Source: Casuarius casuarius (taxonomy: Eukaryota > Chordata > Aves > Casuariiformes > Casuariidae). Taken from it: 64,000 nucleotides of DNA. Positions within the stretch are counted from its first letter, which is position 1; each line of letters opens with the position of its first letter. The stretch covers positions 7,152,651 through 7,216,650 of the forward strand of contig PTFA01000020.1 of the NCBI GenBank assembly GCA_003342895.1. The letters run 5' to 3'. This document shows positions 57,401 through 64,000 of this stretch, piece by piece. The position numbers and the translations under genes are program-made. The notes beneath the pieces are model-generated. The model saw nothing but the letters and a program-made list of their open reading frames with translations. It was not told where the DNA came from and did not search any database.

Positions 57401-60400
57401 GAGAGAAATAGATGTTATTATTTTTAATGGGATCAATTTCCTGAATCCTAAGATACTTACTAAGGCCTGGAACATCTTTCACTAGATGAATGAGGCCACC
57501 AGACTAGACGGAACTCATAAGTCCATCTGAATGGGACCATTAACTTGATCTATTTATTTTATGTTCTTTCTTCCTTCTATAACGGTACATCTGGTACTGT
57601 TGTGCTTTAGAAATTTAGTCCTGGGAATTTTAAGTACTTGTGTTGAACATAATTGTTCATAAATAACACACAAACATCTTTGCAATGTCCAAAAAGAGAA
57701 ATATCCAACTCCTCTTTTTTCTTCTCCAGGCAAATCCTTATCTCAGTGCATTCTTGGTACGTGTGCAGGTAATCTGTCTGGTTTACAAGGGGGTGCATGC
57801 TCTAATTTTACTTGTTAAAACAGTTTTAATAGCCTTTCTTTTTGAAAATAACTCTGGAACTCTGACATCTCCATTAGATTCACGTCCATTTTACTGAATT
57901 GATGTTCTTTCAACAGCCTGTTTAGTTCCCTCTCCTTTCACTCTTTTGTTGCTAATAAAGTAGCCTCAAGAGCCACTTTAGCTATGTATGTCCCAAATTA
58001 TATCTTTATTTGCATCAACAGTATTATTAGATCAAAATAACACTTAATTACTTGTGCAATTTTATTTTTATCAACAATGAAGTGATTCTTAAAAAGGCAG
58101 TTGTTATGTCTTCACAACTTTCCTCCACTGGCGTATCTGCTGTCTTTGAGAGACAGTTACCTGATATTCAGTATACCTGGTTTTAGGAGGTAGCATTTTT
58201 TTTCACTATTGACTAAGAAGAAATGACTTCTCATGAAAGAATTGTAAGGAACATGCATCATTTTTTTTCCCGAGCAGGGGTTGCCAGAAGTAGTATCAGA
58301 GAAAGGGTATTCACTACCTACAAAAATTGCTTACCCATTGCAGGTTTTATTGCAACAATCTTCTCCGACAGTATTATTGGTAATTAAAATCTTCTCTTGT
58401 TAACTAATCCTTTCTGAATTCAGATATGTTAGCATAAAATGCTCAAAGACCAATGTGTAGTTCATATTAAAGAGCACAGATGAATTCTAGGAAAGCAGCT
58501 GGTCTCAGTTTTTCTTTACAAAGTTATATTTACCGGTCACACTCTTTAAAAACTTTTTTGTAAGTCTGTGTAAAGTTCAGAAATTTTTCCCTCAACATCA
58601 CATTTTTCTAAAGCTCCTCCCTCAAAAAAAAAAGGTTATTCCCACCTCAGTGCTATCAAGAATGGATAATAAACCATCTGTTACTTACCCCTTTCTCAGA
58701 ATCACCAGCAGTTGGCTGATTCAAAGAAGGAAGACTGTTTTTAAAGCACATACTTCTAGCTGTGATTATCAGGCTCATCAGCAACTCACATGACTTTAGT
58801 TTCACCAGCATCTATCTGTGCTGTAGGCATACACTGTTATCCCCATTTATTAATGGAGAACTGAAGCACAGGAAAATATAATGATTTACTCCATCTCACA
58901 CAGAAAGGTTATAATAGAACTAGGACAAAACCTGAATTCCCTGGTCTTGGTAGAATGCTTTAACCATACATCATGAAAAATTGCTAACTGAAAGGATATA
59001 AAGCTGGCAACTTGAATTAATAATGCTTCTTTTATATCATTATCTGAGGACGAAAAAAAGAACTTGTCTTATTTTTATATTACTTCTTGCTTTACATGTC
59101 TTTAAAAGTCTCTCTTACATCACATATGTTTTCAGGTGTCAGACTGTGTTGGGGTTGATTTTTTGGGAGAAGCAATTTTTGGAATACTCCGGGACTGAGG
59201 GAAAAGTGATCTTCAACTCAGCAATATTACGAGCGGTGGGTGCCAGTGTATCTCTGTTTGCGTCTATTGCTGAGAGTTTGTAGATATACCAGAAGGATCG
59301 AGTGGGTGAAGTAGTATTTGATAGCTGCTGGGCTCTTCGTATCAGATTATTTGTGGGTGGAAGGAGGTTTCTCCTACCTGATCTTGCTAGTGCCCTTCAC
59401 TGGATTCTGGAGACTGAGACTAATTAAAATAAGAAACAGGTAGTCATTTTTCAAAAACAAATGGTAAGTCTATAAATAAAAAATGACCTGACTGGGAAGT
59501 CATTATTTAGGGAATTACTATGTTGCCATGCAGCTTACAATAATATCTCCATGTTTGTAAATTTATCTTACTAGTTCATTGGCATGGTTGTCTTCCCAGG
59601 CAACTTTTCAGATTTCCTAATACTCTGTTTTTGTCCCAGGTCTCCAAGTTCTCATCCAAGTTTTAATCCTGACCATTAAACAGGTGGTGGTATCCATTAC
59701 CACTGGTAAATATAAACAGTCTTACTGGAAAATGAACACCAGTTTATTTAATATAGGTATCTGTCAGATTCATGGAATATCATTATTATAATCTTAGTGG
59801 AGGGTGGAATATTTAAGCCCATATTAAATCAAGTCTTGTGGCGAAATTCTTTTGCATCACTATTGATAGGTGGATGAGCACCATAACACACCTATGATGA
59901 GCACCAAACCACCGTCTTTTGGTGGCCTAGTTTTTATGCTGCGTATTTTTTATATCATGAGATGTTCCGATTGTTAGACAGGGTCACTTGGAGTAAACCT
60001 TTTATCTGATTCTCAGAAAGATGGAAGCACTTCTCTCACTAAAAGTATTTTTGATGTCTGTGCTTAGTTCTTTTGTGTTTTTCTGACTGTTGTTCTTAGT
60101 ATGAGGCTAGTTTATGATGGTAGTTGAGAAAAGCCACTGAAAGCAGCATATATATATTGTTTTTAATGTTTGTCTTACTAACCTCTATCAAGGTTGACAG
60201 TCAGCGACTGAATATGCAATGGCTGTAAATCCTGTGATATGATGCACCAAAGGGCATCATAACTAACAGGCTCCTAGAGAAGGAGAAGGGTTCTACCCAG
60301 CTGGTCTGCCGTTACAGATTTAACTCAAGTTACTGTTTGTGTTAGCCTAACTGAAATAGAACAACCACTTTGCAGAAAATACCCGTAATGTTTCTAGGTC

Positions 60401-61104
60401 AGTCTTTGTTACAGGATCTAGTAGGCCTATCCCTACTGTAAGCTTAATTTTGAAGATCATGAAGAATCAGAAAATGTTATGTTATAATAAATGTTAACAA
60501 AAACATAGAAAAATGTAACAATAAGTTAGCTGAACTGGTCTTCCCAAGGACTGTATACCTATCAAATGAATGTGAGAAGGAATCAGAAATTAATGCACCA
60601 TAGTGGGTTTCTGAAAAATTAGGCCAAACCAACAAAATAATGAGAAGGGGATTGTAACACTTATCAACCTCTTTCTGAGCTCTTCTAGTGGGATTCTATA
60701 AACAACCTGGAGACTTTGGTTCCTGCTAGCATTCCCTGATTCGCATTTCTTTTTTCGTTGTCATTTTATTTCCTTTCTTTCTCCTTTCGCTCTCTTTTTT
60801 TTCGCTTCTGCCCAATAAGAATCCTCTCACTTGCCTCTTCTGCAACACTGCTGTGAGCCTGTGATCAGAGAGAAAACTAAAAGCAATGCCTTCAACAGCC
60901 AAAAGCTGGTACAAGTTTGCCATGTCTCAGAGAGGCTGATAAGATGGGTATGCCGGAGTCCCTCTGCATGTGCCAGTCAGAGCCACCAGCAGGGACAGAA
61001 GCTGCATCTCCTCCCTTCCCCGTTCCTTTCTTACTCCATCTAAACACATTTTTCTCTTGTCTTTGAAGAATCAGGAGAGGACTAAAAAGTTGCAGCAACA
61101 ATAG
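20855..61104 (+). CDS. unidentified plus-strand gene with many small exons, model of 275 aa
   Basis: Fourteen candidate exons join without a stop: 20867-20928, 27116-27151, 30597-30641, 32233-32323, 40133-40166, 45199-45291, 50868-50952 (weak), 51902-51943, 52220-52276, 52715-52772, 52984-53067, 57730-57768, 58278-58343 (weak) and 61069-61104. The phases across junctions are 2,2,2,0,1,1,2,2,2,2,0,0,0, each met by the next exon. The N-terminus (MLQVFRAMEDRKRKILELIS) is charged and helical. The middle is Ser/Thr-rich. Residues from about 160 to 230 are rich in Trp, Lys, Glu and Gln (DWKHQVFARECL, EFCEKKQQKELAAIRRAEMI), suggesting a coiled coil. There is no signal peptide, membrane segment or enzyme motif. 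Many coiled-coil centrosome or cilium proteins look like this, but I cannot name it. The chain is built by eye; individual exons may be wrong, missing or alternative. Confidence 0.5.
21300..22300 (+). mobile_element. decayed CR1 LINE, ORF2 endonuclease region
   Basis: In three frames, with stops and frameshifts, the region reads like the end of the CR1 ORF2 endonuclease domain and the linker to the reverse transcriptase. At 21553-21771 the order is 'NANFLTQKV', 'GNFILDLILTDKKELI', then 'LSLRDHDFITFV'. This matches the family pattern of a threonine-rich target strand block, LLDLILTN and SDHxxxxF. Further on, pieces such as 'NWKWFKNASLDA' and 'KAIIPQLRRN' match the CR1 linker. It lies in sense orientation in the first coding intron of the plus-strand gene. 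It is inactive and very diverged. Limits are approximate. Confidence 0.75.
22301..27115 (+). other. intron of the plus-strand gene, no further element recognised
   Basis: AT-rich intronic sequence. The left part may continue the CR1 relic into its decayed reverse transcriptase region, but I cannot follow it reliably. A pyrimidine-rich stretch lies at about 26565-26625. I saw no RNA gene. Confidence 0.4.
26565..26625. repeat. polypyrimidine (CT-rich) tract
   Basis: About 60 bases of almost pure C and T with repeated CCCTCTTCC-like words; simple sequence of low complexity in an intron. Confidence 0.6.
27116..27151 (+). CDS. candidate 36-base coding exon
   Basis: A T-rich acceptor (ttatctttctttcatgag) and a perfect GTAAGT donor bound 36 bases that are open in the incoming frame (phase 2 in and out), encoding VKDLELLSASGK. 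It joins smoothly to the exons on both sides. The AG is preceded by TG rather than by a pyrimidine, and the exon is tiny, so it could be skipped without shifting the frame. Confidence 0.5.
30597..30641 (+). CDS. 45-base coding exon
   Basis: The acceptor has an uninterrupted pyrimidine tract (ttttttttccttttag) and the donor is CAG|GTAGAA. In the phase set by the previous exons the 45 bases read KESFILDLESRRKN, helical and charged, leaving in phase 2. Another frame contains a stop. This is one of the better supported small exons. Confidence 0.62.
32233..32323 (+). CDS. 91-base coding exon
   Basis: A good acceptor (ttttgttctttccag) and a CAG|GTAGTA donor flank 91 bases. Entered in phase 2 they read QDLFKVRSSQVNYVCMENAS... 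and end in phase 0 (MSLSQ). This shifts the exit phase in the way the downstream exons require. Confidence 0.6.
34850..34895. repeat. interrupted palindrome with internal tandem repeat
   Basis: TAATGTACAATTCC and its exact reverse complement form a 14-bp stem around an 18-base centre. The centre arises because the 13-base unit aattcctttcagg is present twice in tandem. The result is a small cruciform-prone element. It may be the fused ends of a short inverted-repeat DNA transposon, but the sequence is too small to assign. Confidence 0.75.
38077..38160 (+). CDS. possible alternative exon of the plus-strand gene
   Basis: After a moderate acceptor (tacgttttaatag) one frame reads LFAMEYDRLRLLEELSRRFK, continues MLILKNV, and is open past a weak donor (CCA|GTAAAC) to a TAG at 38192. 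The peptide is helical and protein-like. Its phases (2 in, 0 out) equal those of the exon at 32233, so it could replace that exon but cannot follow it. It might instead be chance. Confidence 0.25.
39569..39613. repeat. GT/AT microsatellite
   Basis: A (GT)n stretch runs into GTAT, GTAC and then AT repeats; a compound dinucleotide microsatellite. Confidence 0.8.
40133..40166 (+). CDS. candidate 34-base coding exon
   Basis: A strong acceptor (ctgcttttgtttcag) and a CAG|GTATTA donor enclose 34 bases. Entered in phase 0 they encode GSGIHSSKDST and leave in phase 1, as needed by the next exon. A second frame is also open, so the reading depends on the chain being right. Confidence 0.45.
40220..40440 (+). 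other. GC-rich patch with TATA-like motif, possible solo LTR or regulatory element
   Basis: A locally GC-rich patch sits in AT-rich intron just after the exon at 40133. It holds a TATA-like ggccatataaaacc followed by GC-rich sequence, and a 7-bp inverted repeat GGCTAGC/GCTAGCC with an 8-base loop at 40376-40397. The layout resembles a small retroviral LTR promoter, but I could not find paired ends or a target duplication. Confidence 0.25.
42454..42510. repeat. (GT)n/(TA)n microsatellite
   Basis: About 14 consecutive GT units pass into GTAT and TATATA; a compound dinucleotide repeat in an intron. Confidence 0.9.
43615..43815 (+). mobile_element. CR1 LINE 3' fragment
   Basis: The sequence follows the CR1 3' region in the forward direction. 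A 'actattcagcctgggaaag' block is followed by 'agaagaaaggctgaaggtct', then 'aatcattactagtatgaag', and 'tgttcattgtctcttccaga'. The 5' truncation is typical of CR1 copies. It is diverged, and the assignment is by eye. Confidence 0.5.
45199..45291 (+). CDS. 93-base coding exon, Ser/Thr-rich
   Basis: An acceptor after a pyrimidine-rich run (tcaaattcccacctcag) and a consensus donor (AGAG|GTAAGA) bound 93 bases. In phase 1 they encode VLSFPSTISGKTLPRNQG and ASPAFSTEAIR, a disordered Ser/Thr/Pro-rich segment. A phase-0 reading is also open (SSAFPLPSVEKHCLG...), so the frame is not decided by this exon alone. Phase 1 is the one delivered by the exon at 40133. Confidence 0.45.
45788..45870. ncRNA. microRNA-precursor-like hairpin (candidate)
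   Basis: Two 35-base arms (45788-45822 and 45836-45870) pair at 29 positions plus one G-U. The inner 14 bp are perfect (GGACATTGTTTCGT with its complement), around a 13-base loop. Scattered single mismatches lie in the outer half. Total length (83 bases), single stem and small loop match a microRNA precursor. It lies in an intron of the plus-strand gene, so it could be processed from that transcript. I do not recognise the arm sequences as a known microRNA. It could instead be a foldback DNA element. Confidence 0.35.
48130..48420. other. GC-rich intronic patch with several CpGs
   Basis: A patch of about 290 bases is richer in GC and CpG than its surroundings and is open in more than one frame on both strands. 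No splice sites or family resemblance support coding. It may be an old repeat or a weak regulatory island. Confidence 0.3.
50868..50952 (+). CDS. weak candidate exon bridging the phase gap
   Basis: The exon at 45199 leaves in phase 1 while the one at 51902 needs phase 2, so an exon of length 1 modulo 3 is required between them. This 85-base segment has a pyrimidine-rich upstream tract, an AGCAG|GTGAGA donor and is open in exactly that phase combination. Its peptide (KWNQSLKWFLMWKIS...) is not very protein-like, and the acceptor has a G before AG. It is included only because it satisfies the phase requirement; another exon may do so instead. Confidence 0.2.
51902..51943 (+). CDS. 42-base coding exon
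   Basis: The acceptor is one of the best in the window (ttttttccctcctactgacag). Of three frames, only the phase 2 reading is open, giving SHNDFNHIVWKWS. It leaves in phase 2 at CAG|GTTACT, a mediocre donor. It starts a tight cluster of four small exons. Confidence 0.45.
52220..52276 (+). CDS. 57-base coding exon
   Basis: A T-rich acceptor (aattatttttgaag) and a consensus donor (CAG|GTAAGA) flank 57 bases that in phase 2 read NTRMQNDWKHQVFARECL, a helical charged segment. A phase 1 reading is open too but less protein-like. It joins the neighbours on both sides in phase. Confidence 0.55.
52590..52705 (+). repeat. possible MIR-type SINE fragment
   Basis: Words such as 'ggtacttcagtgtgtgaaat' and 'gggataaaagaatac' follow the MIR core order (cctcagtttcctcatctgtaaaatggg, then ataatan). 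It is short and strongly diverged. Confidence 0.35.
52715..52772 (+). CDS. 58-base coding exon
   Basis: Entered in phase 2 the 58 bases encode TDHNLYWKTEISDGFKEKK and leave in phase 0 at AAG|GTAGCA. That is exactly the change needed to reach the strong exon at 52984. The acceptor (tcatggcctgcttag) is moderate. The peptide is charged and continuous in character with both neighbours. Confidence 0.52.
52984..53067 (+). CDS. 84-base coding exon, coiled-coil-like
   Basis: A pyrimidine-rich acceptor (ctaatttctgtttag) and an AAG|GTAGGA donor bound 84 bases open only in phase 0 to phase 0. They read KKQATEFCEKKQQKELAAIR and end in RAEMITKK. The heptad-friendly Lys/Glu/Gln/Ala composition is typical of a long single helix or coiled coil. 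This is among the most convincing coding exons of the window. Confidence 0.72.
53068..57729 (+). other. intron of the plus-strand gene
   Basis: AT-rich intron containing part of a MIR relic near its end (57.2-57.4 kb). No further phase-compatible exon with good sites was found, though tiny ones could be missed. Confidence 0.4.
57225..57400 (+). repeat. MIR-type SINE relic
   Basis: Forward MIR order is visible. 'cctgactcgatcaccag' stands for the tRNA-related and 'gctgtgtgacc' part, 'tgctaatcacataa' for the 'gcaagtcacttaa' block, and 'cctaattttcttatctataa' with 'gactgggtaa' for the 'tcctcatctgtaaaatgggg' core. Diverged and incomplete. Confidence 0.5.
57730..57768 (+). CDS. 39-base coding exon
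   Basis: A very strong acceptor (ctcttttttcttctccag) and a CAG|GTAATC donor enclose 13 codons, ANPYLSAFLVRVQ, in phase 0 in and out. This matches the exit phase of the exon at 52984. It is slightly more hydrophobic than the coiled-coil part. Confidence 0.45.
58278..58343 (+). CDS. weak candidate 66-base exon
   Basis: A strong acceptor (ttttttttcccgagcag) precedes 66 bases open in phase 0 to phase 0 (GLPEVVSEKGYSLPTKIAYP). The donor CAG|GTTTTA is weak. The exon can be included or skipped without changing the frame, so it may be absent or alternative. Confidence 0.3.
58815..58975 (+). repeat. MIR-type SINE relic, 3' of core
   Basis: The order 'ttatccccatttattaatgg', 'gaactgaagcacaggaaaa', 'tttactccatctcacacag' and 'ggttataatagaactagga' follows the antisense MIR consensus (ttatccccattttacagatgaggaaactgaggcacagagaggttaa...cacacagctagtaagtgg...gaac). 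It continues with 'cctgaattccctggtcttgg' and 'gaatgctttaaccatac'. The relic is therefore inserted opposite to those at 4.1 and 57.2 kb. This is the clearest MIR in the window. Confidence 0.75.
61069..61104 (+). CDS. terminal coding exon of the plus-strand gene
   Basis: A strong acceptor (tttttctcttgtctttgaag) is followed in phase 0 by NQERTKKLQQQ and TAG. The charged, Gln/Lys-rich tail fits the composition of the preceding exons, and phase 0 is what they deliver. A short last coding exon followed by a long 3' UTR is common in vertebrate genes. Confidence 0.58.
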   Translation, partial: NQERTKKLQQQ

Positions 61105-64000
61105 TTTCTTTTCTTTACCCACTAAAATGGAGCAGTTTTCTTCAGCATCAGGTAACTACTGTCAACTAATACATTTTCCTTACAATATACTTTATATTTG
61201 GAAGGAAAGGCAGTAAGTAACAGTTAAAAGCCATATGTAATACCATACAGTTTTGGTGCTTTAACTGTTTTCCTTTTTCTGTATCTCTAATAGAGTATTC
61301 AAAAGATTTTACTGTTCATTGTCATGAGTTCATTGTCATGAGGCTAAGCACACTAGAAACTCTCTGTGCAGAATCAACATCTAATGTTTTTGTGTTGTAC
61401 AGCAACAGGGTCAATTTAACACTTCTGGCTTCTGCATGCACAAGCTATAACACCACACAAGTGTAGAATTAGTCTCCTAGGGGTATATTTTTGTCTCCGT
61501 TGCACTGGAGTAAACCAAGCCCTTCCATGAATCATTCTCCAGTTGTGTGAGAATTCTCCCCTCTCTTTTCTGTGCACGTGGGGTCATTTTGGGAAGCGCG
61601 AGAAGGCAGCTAGGGCTGAATATAGCTAATATCTGCAACCACACTATTAAATAGTTATTTTAACACCTGATGTGCTCACTGAAATTCTAGCACATACTCT
61701 TCTTGAGACAAGCACTTGGAGTGAAAAGGGTATCTAACTGCCATTTTTTTCAAATGAAATATGTGCTGGGAACTGGTGCTGGGACAATATTTAAGAACAT
61801 GAATGAAACTTTGTAATGAAAACAAGCCAAATGGATTTAAAGTATGTGATCTGAAGATCATTTTATGTAGGTTGTTTATCACCCTCACGTGAATTTTCAT
61901 CTGATGAATGCTCGGGGAAGACGAGGAGGTGGACCGCATGAAGAGACACCAGCCCAGCACAGGGAGGGTTCTCGCAGCCCTGCCGTCACCCAGCTCCCTG
62001 CCCAGTGAGGCTGCTGCGATCCGAGATCACAAATGTCATTTAAAATCACCAGGCACAGGTGTGTGAGTGTCACTAGGCCAAATTCGTTTCTGGAGTCATT
62101 CTGCTGCAGTCAATGAACAGACAAGAAGGGTGAGTTCTGATAATTAATTATAGTTTGCACTTTAATGCAATTAACGCTTCTTTGAATGGTAACATTTCTA
62201 GTGCGAAGAGGTTATGTGTAATTCCATTTTTATTTCGTCCTTGCTGCTATATGCTGTATGTTTCTTCTTTTAAACAGTGTTAATATTCTCTCTGACTACA
62301 TCATATACAATAGCACATCTCCCTTTTGATTTATAAAATATGTTTATGAGACTAAGAGCATGTTCAGTATTAAAATACATTAGGCAAATTGAGCCATTGT
62401 CAATTAAAAGACTCCTCCAAAAATGCAGTTTAAGGGCTCAGCAAAGTCTCCTCAAAAAGATCAGCCCTGAGGCTTCTGGGGGAACAATCTGGGCTTTTGT
62501 AGTCAGCAGGGAGCTGAACTCTGAGCTCTCACTGCTCAGCACAATTCACTGCTGCCTAAATAGCTTTATAATTCAAGAATTTCATCTGATCTGAAGTGTC
62601 AAAGTAGAATACAAATAGAGAAGTGACCTTTAATCAGGAACCCAAACCATAAGATCCCTGTATTTGGAAACAATCCGGAAGCCACTGCAGGTTTCCCTGT
62701 GAAGCAATCCCACCACAGCAAGCACAGCCTGTACTACATGACGAGACATCAGATTTAGCTCAGCCTGAATGCATTACAGGGTGGAGATGAATCTCTGAGA
62801 GGAATATTTGTATTTTTCCTTGCCAAATATATGTATGAAGAAAGCACTCTTGGCTCCTGATAATATTATTTGTCCGTCAACAATAGTCAAAGTCATAGTT
62901 TAACACATTTCCAGCAAAAATACAGCTACAACTACTTTTCCATCATATATATTTTGCCAGAAATCATTTCTTCATAGTTAAAAGCAAAAACTCTAGCAAT
63001 CATTGGAGCATATGCTGCCTCTCTACACTGTGCTTCTTAGCAATAGAGGCTTCGACATAACTTTTACCGATTTTTGTTTAAATAAAAGATCCAGTTATCA
63101 TTTTAAATAAAATTTTTGATGAAGAAAAAAGCAAATTCTGTTAAAGACTGAAACAGAGATCCCATTCAAGTCATGCAGTGCAAACTATAACTTCAAAATT
63201 AAAACAATAAAAGAAGAAAAACTTTCTATTCATTTTTCAGGCACATTTCCTACAAACAAGATATATACAAAATAATCTTTTGTTACTATTGTTTAATGAT
63301 ACCCCTGGCTCCAAAGATGCTCTGTATACTGGACAAAAGTATTCATGCAGTGTCTGGTAGCTTTATTATACTAGAAAGCAAAGAAACTACAGAAGGATGT
63401 GCAGTATAGTATGACTGAGGAGAAAAAAGATTTTTAGATTTTTTTCCATGTTTTCTCTGGGAGGCTCTGTTGGCAGTGTTCATATTAATTTAATTTTGTG
63501 ATTCTTTTCCTTCCGTAAATAGTCAGTGCTACTATATCAGATGATTTGAGATTGTATCAACAGACAAAGCTTCAGCTTTCATATTTAGATGCTGCTGGTC
63601 ATTTGCTCATCGGATTCATCGGTCATTTCAGACAACATTGAAAGAATGCGCAAATTCAAAAAAGGCACTTCAAGCACACAGCTGCTATTGCTTCTCGCTA
63701 CAGTATAAGAGCTGCCTTCATTTATATCACTGAAATTAAGAACTAATTTCAGAAGAGTAAGATGAAGCCCGATTCCTTGCAGGCTCACAGCCGCAGCTAG
63801 TTATTCACCAGTGCAAAAGGGCTCTGTGCCCAGAGAGGCGCAGAGGGGACCTCATCCTGGCTGAGGGACACGCGTGCAAGGGGTGATGCACTTTGTGAGG
63901 CATCCCCCGGACACCACTGCTTAGTTTTATTGCCATCATTAACAGGAATGAAAAGAATTGCTGAGACTGTAAAAGAGTCTGTCTGGGAAAACAAAGGGAC
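61105..64000 (+). other. 3' UTR and downstream sequence
   Basis: No coding exon is supported after the stop at 61104. Two GC-richer patches, about 61890-62050 and 63780-63910, interrupt the AT-rich background; I recognise neither. Confidence 0.4.
61646..61651 (+). terminator. candidate polyadenylation signal (ATTAAA)
   Basis: First ATTAAA after the proposed stop at 61104, giving a 3' UTR of about 560 bases. A canonical AATAAA occurs at 63081-63086 and could serve a longer form. Both words are frequent by chance. Confidence 0.25.

Noticed and set aside
1..64000. CRISPR arrays, bacterial operons, phage or plasmid genes, tRNA and rRNA genes
   Set aside because: Looked for and not seen. Composition, introns, SINE/LINE relics and CpG islands indicate a vertebrate nuclear genome.

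Overview
The window looks like nuclear DNA from an amniote, most likely a sauropsid (bird, crocodilian or turtle). It is AT-rich, has no operon-like layout, and its introns have ordinary GT/AG sites and pyrimidine tracts. It has one large and one small CpG island, a decayed CR1 retrotransposon reading frame, a CR1 3' fragment and several very old MIR-type SINE relics. I see no Alu, no young L1 and no intact virus. The long open frames are mostly chance or repeat-derived; the real coding signal is in short exons that have to be pieced together.

The layout centres on a CpG island at about 19.5-20.56 kb that appears to be a bidirectional promoter. To the left, on the minus strand, a small gene can be reconstructed: a first exon ending at 19632, then exons 16878-16782, 12850-12767 and a terminal exon from 11010 with a stop at 10920. 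The phases agree at every junction. The product is 88 aa from the ATG in exon 2, or 124 aa if an in-frame ATG in exon 1 is used. The longer form begins with an Arg/Ser-rich stretch lacking acidic residues, which resembles a mitochondrial presequence.

To the right, on the plus strand, a gene with many small exons runs from 20855 to a stop at 61104, about 40 kb. I chained 14 candidate exons with compatible phases into a hypothetical 275-aa protein. It has a charged helical N-terminus, a Ser/Thr-rich middle and a Lys/Glu/Gln-rich coiled-coil-like C-terminal third. Exons at 20855, 30597, 32233, 52220, 52715, 52984 and 61069 are the best supported. Those at 50868 and 58278 are weak. I do not recognise either protein and give no gene symbols.

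The rest is intergenic or intronic. From 0.7 to 10.2 kb I see only a MIR relic and AT-rich sequence, with a second small CpG island at 0.43-0.72 kb that could be another promoter. The introns of the plus-strand gene hold the CR1 relic (about 21.3-22.3 kb), a CR1 tail (43.6 kb), MIRs (57.3 and 58.9 kb), microsatellites and palindromes. The most striking non-coding structure is a hairpin at 45788-45870 with 35-nt arms and a 13-nt loop. Its size and shape match a microRNA precursor, and it lies in an intron of the plus-strand gene.
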